NCBI GenBank assembly: GCA_024636215.1
Contig: JAGXHL010000063.1
Coordinates: 1-64,000, forward strand
Source of the DNA: Deltaproteobacteria bacterium
GTDB lineage: Bacteria; Desulfobacterota; Desulfuromonadia; Desulfuromonadales; BM103
Direction of reading: 5' to 3'
Length of the DNA: 64,000 nucleotides
Shown: piece by piece, positions 44,321 to 54,259 of the stretch
Layout: the number at the start of each line of letters is the position of its first letter
Numbering within the stretch: the stretch's first letter is position 1
Position numbers and translations under genes: made by a program
Notes under the pieces: model-generated
The model's database searches: none
Told to the model about the DNA's origin: nothing
What the model saw: the letters and a program-made list of their open reading frames with translations, nothing else

Positions 44321-45700
44321 TCATGTGGCGGCAATCTCCGAAGCGCTCCGGGCGATGTTGCGGTCATTCTTGCCAAGGTACATCGCTTTGTCAGCCAGGT
44401 CGATCATCTCTTCCAGGCCTGTAGCGTGAATCGGGTAAGTGGCATGTCCAACCGTTGCGGTCAAGCGACCGGTGTTGCCGTGACCGATGGAAAACTCGCA
44501 TTTGGCGATAGACGATCGGATTCTTTCGGCAACAATTTTGGCACCACGGGTATCGGTTTCTACCAGAAGAGCCGTAAATTCGTCACCACCGTAACGGAAC
44601 AGCATGTCAGCGTCACGGACACATTCGCGCAACAGTTCACCGACCTGACGCAGAATGCCGCTCCCGACCAGATGACCATGTTCGTCGTTGATATTCTTGA
44701 AAAGGTCGAGGTCGATGAAGGCCACTGAAAACTCCAGACCGTAACGTTCCGAACGGCGGATTTCCTGTTCAAGTGCTACGCGCAGGTAGCGGTGGTTGTA
44801 CAGACCGGTCAGATCGTCCGTATAAATCAGCTCCCGGGCGCCCTGATATTGGCAGGCGTTGCGAAAACCAAGGGAGACCTGGTCGGCAAGAAAGGTCAGA
44901 CTTTGTTGCGAAGCCGGTTCAGCCAGCTCAGAGTCCTTCGGGTGACAAAGGACCACGGCTCCATGTTCCTGGTTCTCCGCCGTCATGGGTAGCACCCAGA
45001 GAGCTTTCAAGGTCTCGTTCCCTGCAAAGATCGCAGGGACATCCGCTTTCTGCAGCAGGGCCGGCGCTTCCATGGTTCTGGTTTTCTCGAGGAGGAGCTC
45101 TGCAAGTTCCTTCGCCTCGGCCTCATCGAAGCCCTTTGCGCTCAGATGGCTGAGACCATTGCGGGTTGCCAGGTAGGCCAGGCCCTGGCCGTGCCCCTGA
45201 CCAATTTCATTCAGCAGGGTACTCAGTGACTCCTGGAAAAGGTTGTCGATATTGAGCAGACTGGAAAGGTGCTGGCCTCTCTGGTAGAGACGGATCTGGC
45301 TCTGCAGCAGGCTGTTTTCAGCAATCAGACGACGTTGCTCAAGGCAGGTTTTGACGGTGTGACGCAGTTGTTCGGGATTGCATGGTTTGAGGAGGTAGTC
45401 ACGTGCCCCGCCTTTTAACGCCTGAATGGCCGTTTCAACGGTCGCATTGCCGGTGGCGAGAATGATGTCCGGAGATGGATCAAAAGAGCGCGTGCGACGG
45501 ATTAACTCCAGGCCGCAGATTTCAGGCATGACCATGTCGGTCAGGATGACATCCACACTTGTTCGCGTCAGGTAATCAAGAGCCTCTGCGCCGGAGCCTA
45601 CCGACTCGATCATGTAAAGGTCGCCCTCCGAGAGGATCTCGGTAAAGAGGCGCCGGAAGAAAACTTCATCATCGACAATCAGAATCTTTGGCTTTGGCAT
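44321..45700 (-). CDS. Response regulator with GGDEF output (diguanylate cyclase)
   Basis: A 459-residue protein. REC domain at 1-120 with acceptor D55, a GAF-like middle region at about 140-285, and GGDEF at 290-455 with GGDEF at 371-375. The inhibitory RxxD site is present (R362-D365). Phosphorylation would control c-di-GMP synthesis. It contrasts with the cyclase at 27491, which lacks the I-site. The cognate kinase is not obvious; the kinases at 22567 and 51177 are candidates elsewhere in the window. Confidence 0.94.
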   Translation of the reverse strand: MPKPKILIVDDEVFFRRLFTEILSEGDLYMIESVGSGAEALDYLTRTSVDVILTDMVMPEICGLELIRRTRSFDPSPDIILATGNATVETAIQALKGGARDYLLKPCNPEQLRHTVKTCLEQRRLIAENSLLQSQIRLYQRGQHLSSLLNIDNLFQESLSTLLNEIGQGHGQGLAYLATRNGLSHLSAKGFDEAEAKELAELLLEKTRTMEAPALLQKADVPAIFAGNETLKALWVLPMTAENQEHGAVVLCHPKDSELAEPASQQSLTFLADQVSLGFRNACQYQGARELIYTDDLTGLYNHRYLRVALEQEIRRSERYGLEFSVAFIDLDLFKNINDEHGHLVGSGILRQVGELLRECVRDADMLFRYGGDEFTALLVETDTRGAKIVAERIRSSIAKCEFSIGHGNTGRLTATVGHATYPIHATGLEEMIDLADKAMYLGKNDRNIARSASEIAAT

Positions 45701-45753
45701 GCTTTAGCCCTTCGTTGATCAGCAATGCAAGTTACCAAAATCCTTGCAATGAG

Positions 45754-48144
45754 TCAATTATTATCCCTGTCTGAAGTTGACCTTGTCAGACCCTCCTGTT
45801 TCTCTGTGGAGCCTTGCCAGAGATTATTAACGACACGAAATTGCAGCATTCCCTGTGTATCGGTTCTGAAGACTTTGACTTTTTGTCTGTTGCAGGCGGC
45901 AAGTGTCTGTTGGTGCGGAAACCCATAGGGGTTGCCCAGCCCGGCCGAGACAAAGGCCACTGTGGGCCTTAACCAGTTCAGATAAGCTGCTGGTTCTGCG
46001 TGACGGCTGCCATGATGTGACATTTTCAAAAGCGTCACCTTCCCGGGAAGACCCGTGTCAATCAGTTGTGACACACCTTTGCCGAAGAGGTCTCCAGTCA
46101 ACAGCACTCCTTGATCCTGACCGCGAGCGAACACAGCAAGAGACCGTTCATTGACGTCCCGTAGTTGCTGTGATGGAGCAAAGAGACTGAAAGTCAGGTT
46201 GCTGCCGCTGATCAAATGAGTCCATCCTTCGTCGATACGTTCAATCGGCACTTGTCTGTCGTGCAGCGCTTGTTGCAGGTCCGCAGCAAGGTCTTCAACC
46301 TCTGCAGCCAGGTAGAATTTTTCGATCGGGAAACGTTGCACGATGAAAGTTAATCCCGAGGTGTGGTCAGGATGATTATGGGTGACAACGACTCCTGCCA
46401 GTCGTCTGACGCCCATCCGGCCAAGGGCCGGGCCAACCAGCCGTTCTCCAGGGTCGATGGATGATCCGGGCAGGCCCCCGCCGTCAATCAGATAGTGAGC
46501 TCCTGCCAGTGTGACAAGAGTGGCGTCGCCCTGGCCAACGCTGATTGCGGTGACCTGAAGCTCGGCAAACGGCTGTCTGGCTGACCAGGCGACAGCCAGG
46601 GTCACAGTGATAACCAGCAGACGGAGCCAGCGGTCTGATTTCTGATTGCCGAAGGGGAGGGCAACAAGGAGCAGCGCGATTAACAACACCAGACCGGAGA
46701 CAGTCAGATAACAAGGAATTGGCGTCAAGCCAGGCCATTGGCTGATTATGGTGACGATCTTGATCGCCAGAGTCACCAACTTGGCCGCGACCAACAGGCC
46801 CGTCTCCCCAAGCAAATTGGAGAAGGGCAACGCCGCCAGGCTGAACAAACCCAGCGGCACAGCACCCCAGGCGATTAGTGGAATAGCGAAGAGGTTGGTC
46901 AGCAGTCCGGCAGGGCTGAATTGATGGAAGTGCCACAAACTCGCAGGGGCCGTAGCAAAAGTCGCAGCAATGGTGGTCATCAGCAGGGTTATGGGCCAGC
47001 GCACCAGTTTGGCATATCCTACTGTCTTCTTCTGCAAAGGGGGCAGCCAGATCAGAATGCCTGCGACGCCTGAAAAAGACAGCTGAAAGCCCGGCTGAAA
47101 GAGTGCCAGCGGGTTGAAGAGCAAGATGCCGAGTGCCACTGTGGCCAGCAGTATGCAGGGGTGTGTTCGTCGGCCGCTGGCAAAGAGAACGGCGACAATG
47201 CTGGCCATCAAAAAAGCGCGGCGAGTCGCCCACGCATTGCCGGTCAGCAACAGGTAGGCTGCAAGAGGAGCGATCAACAGAACCGGAACGACCCGTTGGG
47301 GTGGACACCAGAGCAGCAAGGTCTGGCTGCGCGTGTAAAACCATTTGCCAAGCTGGTAGAAGAGCAAGGCCAAAAGACCGAAGTGAAGACCTGAAATTGC
47401 AAACAGGTGTGCAACACCGCTGCCGGCAAGCATCTGTCTCTGTTCCACGCTGATGCCGCCACGCCAGCCGAGTAAGAGTGCTTGCAGAAAACCTGCGGTA
47501 TCGTCCGGCACAACCTGGTCGATACGTGCCGCAAGCCGGTATCGCCGGTTTTCCAGGTAAGCCTTCTCTGTCGCCGGGTGATTGACCAGAACAGCCACGT
47601 CCTCGGCACGCTTGAGAAAGGCCGTGGCGTAAATTCCCTGTGCTGCTAGGTAGAGAGGGTAGTTGAACTCTCCAGGATTGCCGAAACGTGAAGGCTCTCG
47701 CAAAACAGATCGCCAACGAATGATCTGTCCGGGGCGGACCTGCAATTCACCCTCTTTAATGTAGAGCAGCAGCCGGCCGGTAATCTTTGCTGCGGTTTTT
47801 CCTCTGATCAACTGCCGGACGTCTGTCAAGAGGCGATAACCGCCTGACTCTCTGCTCTCAACACTCAGGATCATGCCTTCTATGACGGCCGCAGGTGTGT
47901 CGGTAAATCTGCTGATATGGTTGTTGAAGGCGGGTGGCTTGAGAGCCTGAGAGGTCTGAATGAATCCGCCCAGGCAGAGCAGGAGTGTCACGGCGAGCCA
48001 TCCCCATCTTGAATGACGGAGAGGCAGCCAGAGCAGGAACAACAGCCCTAAACCCAGGGCGCAACCGGTTGTGTCCCAAGGCGCAATCACGCGCGTCAGG
48101 GTGATGCCGGTCGCATATGCGGCCAGCAGCACTATGACAGTCAA
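45754..48144 (-). CDS. comEC: DNA internalization/competence protein ComEC/Rec2
   Basis: A 796-residue protein. An N-terminal OB-like DUF4131 region, a polytopic Competence domain at about 215-490 (LLLGWRGGISVEQRQMLAGSGVAHLFAISGLHFG), and a C-terminal metallo-beta-lactamase-like domain at about 530-770 (HNHPDHTSGL, LLTGDLFGKG, MSHHGSRHAE). It forms the inner-membrane channel for single-stranded DNA uptake. Full length, so natural transformation is possible if pilus and ComEA genes exist elsewhere. It starts 3 bases after the stop of the gene upstream. Confidence 0.94.
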   Translation of the reverse strand: MTVIVLLAAYATGITLTRVIAPWDTTGCALGLGLLFLLWLPLRHSRWGWLAVTLLLCLGGFIQTSQALKPPAFNNHISRFTDTPAAVIEGMILSVESRESGGYRLLTDVRQLIRGKTAAKITGRLLLYIKEGELQVRPGQIIRWRSVLREPSRFGNPGEFNYPLYLAAQGIYATAFLKRAEDVAVLVNHPATEKAYLENRRYRLAARIDQVVPDDTAGFLQALLLGWRGGISVEQRQMLAGSGVAHLFAISGLHFGLLALLFYQLGKWFYTRSQTLLLWCPPQRVVPVLLIAPLAAYLLLTGNAWATRRAFLMASIVAVLFASGRRTHPCILLATVALGILLFNPLALFQPGFQLSFSGVAGILIWLPPLQKKTVGYAKLVRWPITLLMTTIAATFATAPASLWHFHQFSPAGLLTNLFAIPLIAWGAVPLGLFSLAALPFSNLLGETGLLVAAKLVTLAIKIVTIISQWPGLTPIPCYLTVSGLVLLIALLLVALPFGNQKSDRWLRLLVITVTLAVAWSARQPFAELQVTAISVGQGDATLVTLAGAHYLIDGGGLPGSSIDPGERLVGPALGRMGVRRLAGVVVTHNHPDHTSGLTFIVQRFPIEKFYLAAEVEDLAADLQQALHDRQVPIERIDEGWTHLISGSNLTFSLFAPSQQLRDVNERSLAVFARGQDQGVLLTGDLFGKGVSQLIDTGLPGKVTLLKMSHHGSRHAEPAAYLNWLRPTVAFVSAGLGNPYGFPHQQTLAACNRQKVKVFRTDTQGMLQFRVVNNLWQGSTEKQEGLTRSTSDRDNN

Positions 48145-48147
48145 GAC

Positions 48148-49293
48148 TTAACGCTCGACGCCGAATGCTGCTATGAATGTCGCGAGGGTGTCGAGGTCGC
48201 GTGCCTCGGGATTGGCTTTTTGCTCAAAATCGAGCAGGGTCCCGGCACGAGACGCGTCGATTTGACGACCTGTCAGACGGAGATAATCAATCCCTCCGCC
48301 GGGAGGCAGTTTCAGGGTGATATGGCTTTCTCCGGCGAACAGGAAAAGCGATTTGAAGGTGACGTCATCAAGATAAGGCTTTGCCTCAAGAAGCAGTTTC
48401 TGGTGGTCGCCAATCGAGATCTGGATCGGATTGCCCAGGGCGCGCAGGGTGAGGTCGTAGAAGCCACTCTTTTCAAGGTACAGTGGAAAGCGGACCGCAG
48501 CCGGGAGTGGTCCCGCTCGCAACCACTTGCCACCGCTGGGATGGCCGAGGTGCGGGATGTCGACGACATTAACCTGGCTCTGTTGCAGATCTTCTGCCTC
48601 GACGACCATGGCAGCGGGATCAGCCGGGAAAAGCTCAGCAAGCTGCCAGAGTTGCAATAGCGTCGTTTGCAGAACCTGCCAGGTCAAAGGCTCGTCAGGT
48701 TGCCAGCCTCTCTCCGGGGTGATTGCCGCCAGGTTCGGAGCCTGCAGAGAGATATAGTCGATAGACCCGTTCGGAGGCAAGGTGACGAGGATCTCCTGTG
48801 CTCCGCTTTGCAATGCAAAGTGGCCAAGGCTGACTTCGGTAAAAACGGTCTCTGCGTCGGCTGTTAACGGCTCTCCTGCAATCTTTAACAGGTGGCCTGG
48901 CTGGCGGAGGTGAGCTTTGATCAGATAGTTACCGCTCACGGGCAGAGTGAATCTCAGGTGGACCGTGGTTGCTTCTCGTGTACCATGCAGCCAACCCTGG
49001 CCACTGAAGGCTCCAAAGTTATTAAACGACATGATTGAGACATTGTCTTCGTCTTTTGCAAAAATATCTTCTGCTTCAAAGCGGAGTTCCCTGTTGCCTG
49101 TCAGGATGTTGATGTAATCCGGGTCTTGCGGCTCATCAGGCAATCCGTATGACCAGCCGGTCGCATCAACCAGGGTAATCATCCAGTCTCTTTGGGTCAA
49201 CTCTTCGGCATGTCCTGGCAAGGCAGCAAGGATCAGACAGAGAAATAACAGGAAGTGGCGTGCCAAAGCTTTCATAGATCCATGTGTTTGCAT
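48148..49293 (-). CDS. Exported protein with two carbohydrate-binding-like beta domains
   Basis: A 381-residue protein with a signal peptide (FLLFLCLILAALPGHAEE) and two related beta-sandwich segments. Each begins with an AED motif (RFEAEDIFA near 73 and VVEAEDLQQ near 235), passes GxW[LR] then a VxLRF/VRFPL strand, and ends in LPPNGSIDYISLQ or LPPGGGIDYLRLT. The pattern resembles CBM6/CBM35-type modules that bind sugars. No catalytic domain. The start at 49293 has GGAGGG upstream. It ends 3 bases before comEC; a link to DNA uptake is not apparent. Confidence 0.75.
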   Translation of the reverse strand: MQTHGSMKALARHFLLFLCLILAALPGHAEELTQRDWMITLVDATGWSYGLPDEPQDPDYINILTGNRELRFEAEDIFAKDEDNVSIMSFNNFGAFSGQGWLHGTREATTVHLRFTLPVSGNYLIKAHLRQPGHLLKIAGEPLTADAETVFTEVSLGHFALQSGAQEILVTLPPNGSIDYISLQAPNLAAITPERGWQPDEPLTWQVLQTTLLQLWQLAELFPADPAAMVVEAEDLQQSQVNVVDIPHLGHPSGGKWLRAGPLPAAVRFPLYLEKSGFYDLTLRALGNPIQISIGDHQKLLLEAKPYLDDVTFKSLFLFAGESHITLKLPPGGGIDYLRLTGRQIDASRAGTLLDFEQKANPEARDLDTLATFIAAFGVER

Positions 49294-49673
49294 GAGTAGT
49301 CCCTCCAGATTAAAATTATAATTAAAGCATGGATAACAGACTCAAGATTATCACAGCAGATCAAGCTTGGAAAGCCTGACGGTTTTGAGGGTTTGAAATG
49401 TTTCCTGCGCTTGCCTGCTGTCTGTTGTCAGGGTCAAAAGCCTGCGGCCGTCAATGCCTCTCATCCCGGCTGGTTTCCACCCGGCATCGGTGCTTTTGCG
49501 CAGGCGAAAAGTTGCGGGTCATAGATAATCTCTCAGGAGTTCCAATCGGTTAGTATTGTCTTCTTCCTGCCTGATGATGTAGGATAATCCACCTTAATCC
49601 AATGTGCTTGCCTGCGGAAATGGCAACAGGAATCTCGACCCCCAACGAAAACTGCACCAGTCAAGGAGTTGTG
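49294..49673. other. Divergent intergenic region
   Basis: 380 bases between the comEC unit and the signalling locus. I see no gene, RNA family, terminator or clear promoter beyond AT-rich sequence near 49310-49340. Confidence 0.4.
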
Positions 49674-50042
49674 ATGGCAAAATCTATTCTGATTGTAGAT
49701 GATTCCGAAACCGTTCGTCAGGTGCTGCAACTGGCGTTGGGAAATGCCGGCTATCAGGTAATTGAGGCTGAGGATGGCTTTGATGCGCTTGAGAAGCTCT
49801 CTGAAGCACAGGTCGATATGCTGATAACTGACCTGAATATGCCCAACATGGATGGTCTCGAATTGATCAAGAAAGTCCGTGCAGGCGGCCAGCACAGATT
49901 CACTCCAATCGTTATGCTGACGACAGAATCCTCTGAAGAGAAAAAAAAGGCGGGACGAGAAGCGGGTGCCTCCGGCTGGATTGTCAAACCCTTCAAGCCC
50001 GAGCAATTGCTGAAAGTCGTTAAACTGGTGCTTGGCGAATAA
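49674..50042 (+). CDS. cheY: CheY-like response regulator
   Basis: A 122-residue stand-alone REC domain with VDDSETVRQVLQLAL, the acceptor aspartate in MLITDLNMPNMDG, MLTTESS and GWIVKPFKPEQL. AAGGAG lies before the ATG. Very close in sequence to the CheY at 59739 (both have DLNMPNMDG and GASGWIVKPFKPEQLL), so the locus holds two near-duplicate CheY proteins plus a third, divergent one. First gene of the signalling locus, followed by cheR. Confidence 0.95.
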   Translation: MAKSILIVDDSETVRQVLQLALGNAGYQVIEAEDGFDALEKLSEAQVDMLITDLNMPNMDGLELIKKVRAGGQHRFTPIVMLTTESSEEKKKAGREAGASGWIVKPFKPEQLLKVVKLVLGE

Positions 50043-50074
50043 CCCTCCTCTCAAGAATCTCAGGTTTGAGGCCT

Positions 50075-50983
50075 ATGTCAGACTTAGAAAAGCCTGGAAA
50101 CAAGCACAATGCAGGCATGCCGACCAATGCACCGGCTCTGAAAAGATTCGATGCCCGCCTAACGGATCGGGATTTCGACCGTTTCAGTAAGCTTGTCTAC
50201 GATCATTGCGGCATCAAGCTGCCTTCGCATAAACGCAGTATGCTCGAGGCAAGATTACGCAAACGACTGCGTGTGCATACGCTGTCTTCTTTTGAAGAGT
50301 ATGCGGAATTGATCTTTTCCAAAGAGGAACCCACGGAAGAGCTCATCAAATTGATCGACGTTGTGACGACCAACAAAACGGATTTTTTCCGTGAACCTGC
50401 CCATTTTGATTACCTGATTCGTTCAGCTCTGCCCTCCCTGATTGAGACTTTCGGTGCCGGCATCCACAAGCCGCTGCGTGTCTGGAGCGCCGGTTGCTCG
50501 ACGGGCAAGGAACCTTACACCCTCGCCATGGTGCTCAAAGAATTTCAGCTTGAACAACCGGATTTCAGCTTTGACATCCTCGGCACCGATATCTCAACTG
50601 AGGTCCTCGAAAAATCAGTGCAGGGGATTTACGCTGAGATCAAGGCCGCCCCCATTCCTGAAAAGTTGAAGAAAAAATATCTGCTCAGATCGAAGGACCC
50701 CGAAAATCGCATGGTGCGCATTGTCCCCGAATTACGTGCTCTGGCGCGTTTCCGACGGCTGAATTTCATGGATGATGATTTTGGCTTTCGTGACCCCTTT
50801 GACATCATTTTTTGCAGGAACGTCATTATTTACTTTGATCGACCGACTCAGGAAAAACTCTTGTCGAAGCTGGTTGATAACCTGGCGTCGGGACGTTACA
50901 TCTTCCTGGGCCACTCCGAGACGCTCCTGGGTTTGAACCTGCCGCTCAAGCAGATGGCGCCTTCGGTCTACAGGAAAATATGA
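50075..50983 (+). CDS. cheR: Chemotaxis methyltransferase CheR
   Basis: A 302-residue protein. N-terminal CheR all-alpha domain (LVYDHCGIKLPSHKRSMLEARLRKRLR), then the SAM-binding domain with VVTTNKTDFFREPAHFDYL, WSAGCSTGKEPYTLAMVL and DIIFCRNVIIYF. Methylates glutamates of MCPs with S-adenosylmethionine. The ATG at 50075 follows TGAGG. No cheB is in the window; it may lie beyond 64000. Confidence 0.95.
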   Translation: MSDLEKPGNKHNAGMPTNAPALKRFDARLTDRDFDRFSKLVYDHCGIKLPSHKRSMLEARLRKRLRVHTLSSFEEYAELIFSKEEPTEELIKLIDVVTTNKTDFFREPAHFDYLIRSALPSLIETFGAGIHKPLRVWSAGCSTGKEPYTLAMVLKEFQLEQPDFSFDILGTDISTEVLEKSVQGIYAEIKAAPIPEKLKKKYLLRSKDPENRMVRIVPELRALARFRRLNFMDDDFGFRDPFDIIFCRNVIIYFDRPTQEKLLSKLVDNLASGRYIFLGHSETLLGLNLPLKQMAPSVYRKI

Positions 50984-51176
50984 TTTCATCGCATCGCTGC
51001 GGCGATGGGGTCGGGCCAAAGGTCATGATCAAACCAGCCTGAAGGCAAATCTCCTTGAAATGCGTCGATTCTTCTGGCCAGCAATCCGAGCTGATATTCG
51101 ATCGCTTTGGTGATGTAGAACAAAAGCTCTTGCTGACTGTTAATGAAGAGAGTCAGTTTACGGTTGTCGATTCGAT

Positions 51177-54146
51177 ATGAAATTCCCGGCATCATTCAAA
51201 CAATCCCTGACCCTGAGTTTCGTCGTTGTGGCGACCCTGCCGATTCTGCTGTTGGGGTGGGCCAGTGTTCACTATTTTGAAAAAAAACATCTGGAGACGG
51301 TTTCGGGTCTTCTCAACCTGCAGGCTGTGAATGTCAGCAATGAAGCCTCTGAATTTCTGCGCGACACCTACAATAGCCTCGCTCTTGTTGAAAAAAACCT
51401 GAACTCGAATCTGCTGGGCGAGGACGATGAGATCAACCGCTATCTGCAGCTCTCTGTCAACGAATCGAGCAGCTTTGAATCGATTTTCCTGCTCGACGAG
51501 AACGACAAGGTGACTCACCTCGGGCTCTCTTCACACTTCGGGGAAAACCGGCAAGATTATTTTGACCTTGATCTTTCCGCCCATGTTGTTTTTGCCAATC
51601 GTCACCGGGCAACCAAGGTCTTCTGGTCGGACACCTTTCTCTCAACGACAACCGCCGAGCCATCAGTGACTTTGGCGATCTCACTGGAAACAGGGACCCT
51701 GCTTGGCACCGTCGGCCTGAAAAAAATATCAACGGAACTTCTCAATCGACTTGACAAGACAGCTTTGAACATCAGCTTTTCTCTTCTTGACCACCACGGT
51801 GTTCTGATCGCCGATTCCCATCCGGAGCGGGTTTCTCAAAGGCTTAACCTCCTTGAGCATCCGGAAATTCGCGAGGCCCTTGAGCAGCAAATAGAGGTTT
51901 ACAGCCAATATCACGAAGACCATTCCAGACTCGAGAGTGTGCAACTGGTCAAAGAGACAGGCTGGGCTGCCTATGTCAGCCTTCCGGTTAAGCTTGCAAC
52001 GCAGGGACTCGGTCCGCTGCGCTTGTTTTTGTTCAGCTCGCTTACTGTTGCCGCTCTGTTTGGCATCTGTCTCTCCCTCTGGTTGTCACGGCGGATGCTG
52101 AAGCCGATTCTTCTCCTGCGTGATGCAGTCAGTGATGCGGGCCGGGGTCACTATGGTCAGGTCCTGCAAACTGCTCACTATGAAGAACTGGAAGATTTAA
52201 GCGGTAGCTTTCGGCAGATGATAGCGGCTGTTGATGAGAGAGAAAAGGCCCTCAGAGATAATCGTGCCCGCTACCGTGATCTTGTCAATTCGATCGATGG
52301 CATTGTCTGGGAACTCGAATTGGCTACCTTTCGCTTTACCTATGTCAGCGATCAGGTTGAATCGATACTGGGGCACACTTCGCAACAGTGGCTTGAAGAA
52401 CAGGACTTCTGGCTGCAGCATATTCATCATGAAGATCGAGAATGGGTTCTGTCTTTCTGTGCGACGGAGACGAACGCCCGCCGTGATCATGATTTCGAGT
52501 ACCGCATGCTTGCCGGCGACGGTCGCATCGTCTGGTTGAAGAATGTTGTCTCCGTGATTGTCGAAGATGATAAGCCTGTGCGTTTGCGTGGCGTCATGCT
52601 TGACATTACCGAACGCAAAAAGGCCGAACTGGAGCTTCAGGAAACCTCAAGCCAGCTGCAGTTAAGTGAATCACGGTTTCGAACCGTCTTCCAGATCAAC
52701 CCCGACGTCGTTCTGATCTCCCGGATCGATAGTGGGGTGATCATTGATGTCAACGAAAGCTGTACGAAAGTCAGTGGCTATTCGCGTGATGAAATTATCG
52801 GCAAAACGTCCCTTGAGGTTGGTTTCTGGGCCAATGTTGAAGACCGAGCAAGATTCATAGCCGCACTGTGTGAAAGTGGCCATGTCGAGAATATGGAGAT
52901 GTTGTTTCGTGCTAAAGATGGCCGCGAAAAAACCGGGTTGACGTCTGCCCGAACCTTGATGCTGAATAACGAATTATGTGTCCTGACTGTGATCCGGGAT
53001 ATTACCGCGATGAAGGATGCCGAGACGCGTCTGGTGAGAAGCGAATCACACCTGCAGTCGATGACGCTGCAATTTCAGGGACTTCTCGAGGCGATTCCCG
53101 ACCAGATAATGGTCCTCGATAGAGATATGAGGATGGTCTGGCGGAATCGGTCTTCCGACAAGGCGCAGCTTGGTTACGAGAAAGCTGCGAGAATCCCCTG
53201 CTATGAAACTCCCGAGGTTGAGTGTGGTCCAGCCTCTGGAAACAGCGAACCCCTGTGCGACAGCTGCCCGGTAAAAAAGACCTTTGCAAGCGGAAACACG
53301 GAAGAAGCACAAGTCAGTCTGGCCGATGGTCGAACCCTTTATTTCCGGCCCTTCCCGGTTTTCGATGAACAAGGAGAAGTTGTCAATGTCATAGAAATTG
53401 TTCAGGATATCAGCGAATCTTTACGACAGAGAGCACAGCATATGCGGACCGGTCAACTCGCCGCCCTGGGTGAACTCGCCGCCGGTGTGGCTCATGAGAT
53501 CAACAACCCGATCAATGGCGTTATTAATTATGCCCAGCTGATACTCAACCAGGCGGCGGCCGAATCACGGGAAGAGGAGCTTTCCAAACGCATCATCCGT
53601 GAGAGTGAGAGGGTTGCCACGATTGTACGTGAGCTGCTTTACTTTTCCCGTGCAGAGAGCCAGCAGGTTGAAAAAATCACGGTCCTTGACGCACTCAAAG
53701 AATCTCTTGCGCTGGCAAAGAATCAACTGGACAAAGAGGGGGTCTCCCTGCAGATTCAATTGCCTGACAACCTGCCGCTGATCAACAGCCGTAGTCATCA
53801 GATTCAACGATTATTCCTCAATCTGATCAGCAATGCGCGTTACGCCTTGTCAGAAAAATATCCGGATCACGATCCGAACAAGATCCTGCTGGTCAAGGGC
53901 GAGGAGATCGTGCAGGATAATCAGACCTTTGTGTCGATCAGCTTCCGCGACCAGGGCACAGGGATTCCTGCCGATCTGATTGAGCGCGTGCTGAATCCGT
54001 TTGTGACCACCAAGGCGGCCGGCGTCGGTACCGGGCTCGGTTTGAGTATCAGCCATGAAATAGTCCAGAAGCACGGTGGTGAGCTCAATATTTCGAGTCG
54101 GGAGGGTGAATTTACGGAAGTTAGAATCATCTTGCCTGCGGTTTAG
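51177..54146 (+). CDS. Large membrane PAS histidine kinase
   Basis: A 989-residue kinase. Helix at 10-30, a Cache-type extracytoplasmic sensor up to about 280, second helix at 285-305, HAMP to 360, three PAS domains (about 365-480, 495-610 and 630-745), HisKA with H773 in AAGVAHEINNP, and HATPase with NLISNARYAL, DQGTGI and GVGTGLGL. The third PAS carries a four-cysteine set (CYETPEVEC and CDSCP), a redox or metal-binding feature seen in delta-proteobacterial kinases. The likely partners are the REC-PAS and NtrC proteins just downstream. Confidence 0.93.
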   Translation: MKFPASFKQSLTLSFVVVATLPILLLGWASVHYFEKKHLETVSGLLNLQAVNVSNEASEFLRDTYNSLALVEKNLNSNLLGEDDEINRYLQLSVNESSSFESIFLLDENDKVTHLGLSSHFGENRQDYFDLDLSAHVVFANRHRATKVFWSDTFLSTTTAEPSVTLAISLETGTLLGTVGLKKISTELLNRLDKTALNISFSLLDHHGVLIADSHPERVSQRLNLLEHPEIREALEQQIEVYSQYHEDHSRLESVQLVKETGWAAYVSLPVKLATQGLGPLRLFLFSSLTVAALFGICLSLWLSRRMLKPILLLRDAVSDAGRGHYGQVLQTAHYEELEDLSGSFRQMIAAVDEREKALRDNRARYRDLVNSIDGIVWELELATFRFTYVSDQVESILGHTSQQWLEEQDFWLQHIHHEDREWVLSFCATETNARRDHDFEYRMLAGDGRIVWLKNVVSVIVEDDKPVRLRGVMLDITERKKAELELQETSSQLQLSESRFRTVFQINPDVVLISRIDSGVIIDVNESCTKVSGYSRDEIIGKTSLEVGFWANVEDRARFIAALCESGHVENMEMLFRAKDGREKTGLTSARTLMLNNELCVLTVIRDITAMKDAETRLVRSESHLQSMTLQFQGLLEAIPDQIMVLDRDMRMVWRNRSSDKAQLGYEKAARIPCYETPEVECGPASGNSEPLCDSCPVKKTFASGNTEEAQVSLADGRTLYFRPFPVFDEQGEVVNVIEIVQDISESLRQRAQHMRTGQLAALGELAAGVAHEINNPINGVINYAQLILNQAAAESREEELSKRIIRESERVATIVRELLYFSRAESQQVEKITVLDALKESLALAKNQLDKEGVSLQIQLPDNLPLINSRSHQIQRLFLNLISNARYALSEKYPDHDPNKILLVKGEEIVQDNQTFVSISFRDQGTGIPADLIERVLNPFVTTKAAGVGTGLGLSISHEIVQKHGGELNISSREGEFTEVRIILPAV

Positions 54147-54259
54147 GCTTGTTTTGCAGGTTTCGATTGTTTTATAGACTGCTCGGGGCTGTCTGCCTGA
54201 TTCCTCTGATTTTTCTCCGACTTTAAATTGCAGGATCATTCATGTTAAAGGAGCTTGAA

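Noticed and set aside
46484..47716. 410-codon minus-strand frame within comEC
   Set aside because: Shifted frame of comEC. Cys- and Arg-rich composition is typical of an off-frame translation.
50986..51195. 69-codon minus-strand frame between cheR and the large kinase
   Set aside because: AGGGA lies upstream, but it overlaps the kinase start, has no homologous look, and opposes all neighbours. Evidence is too thin.
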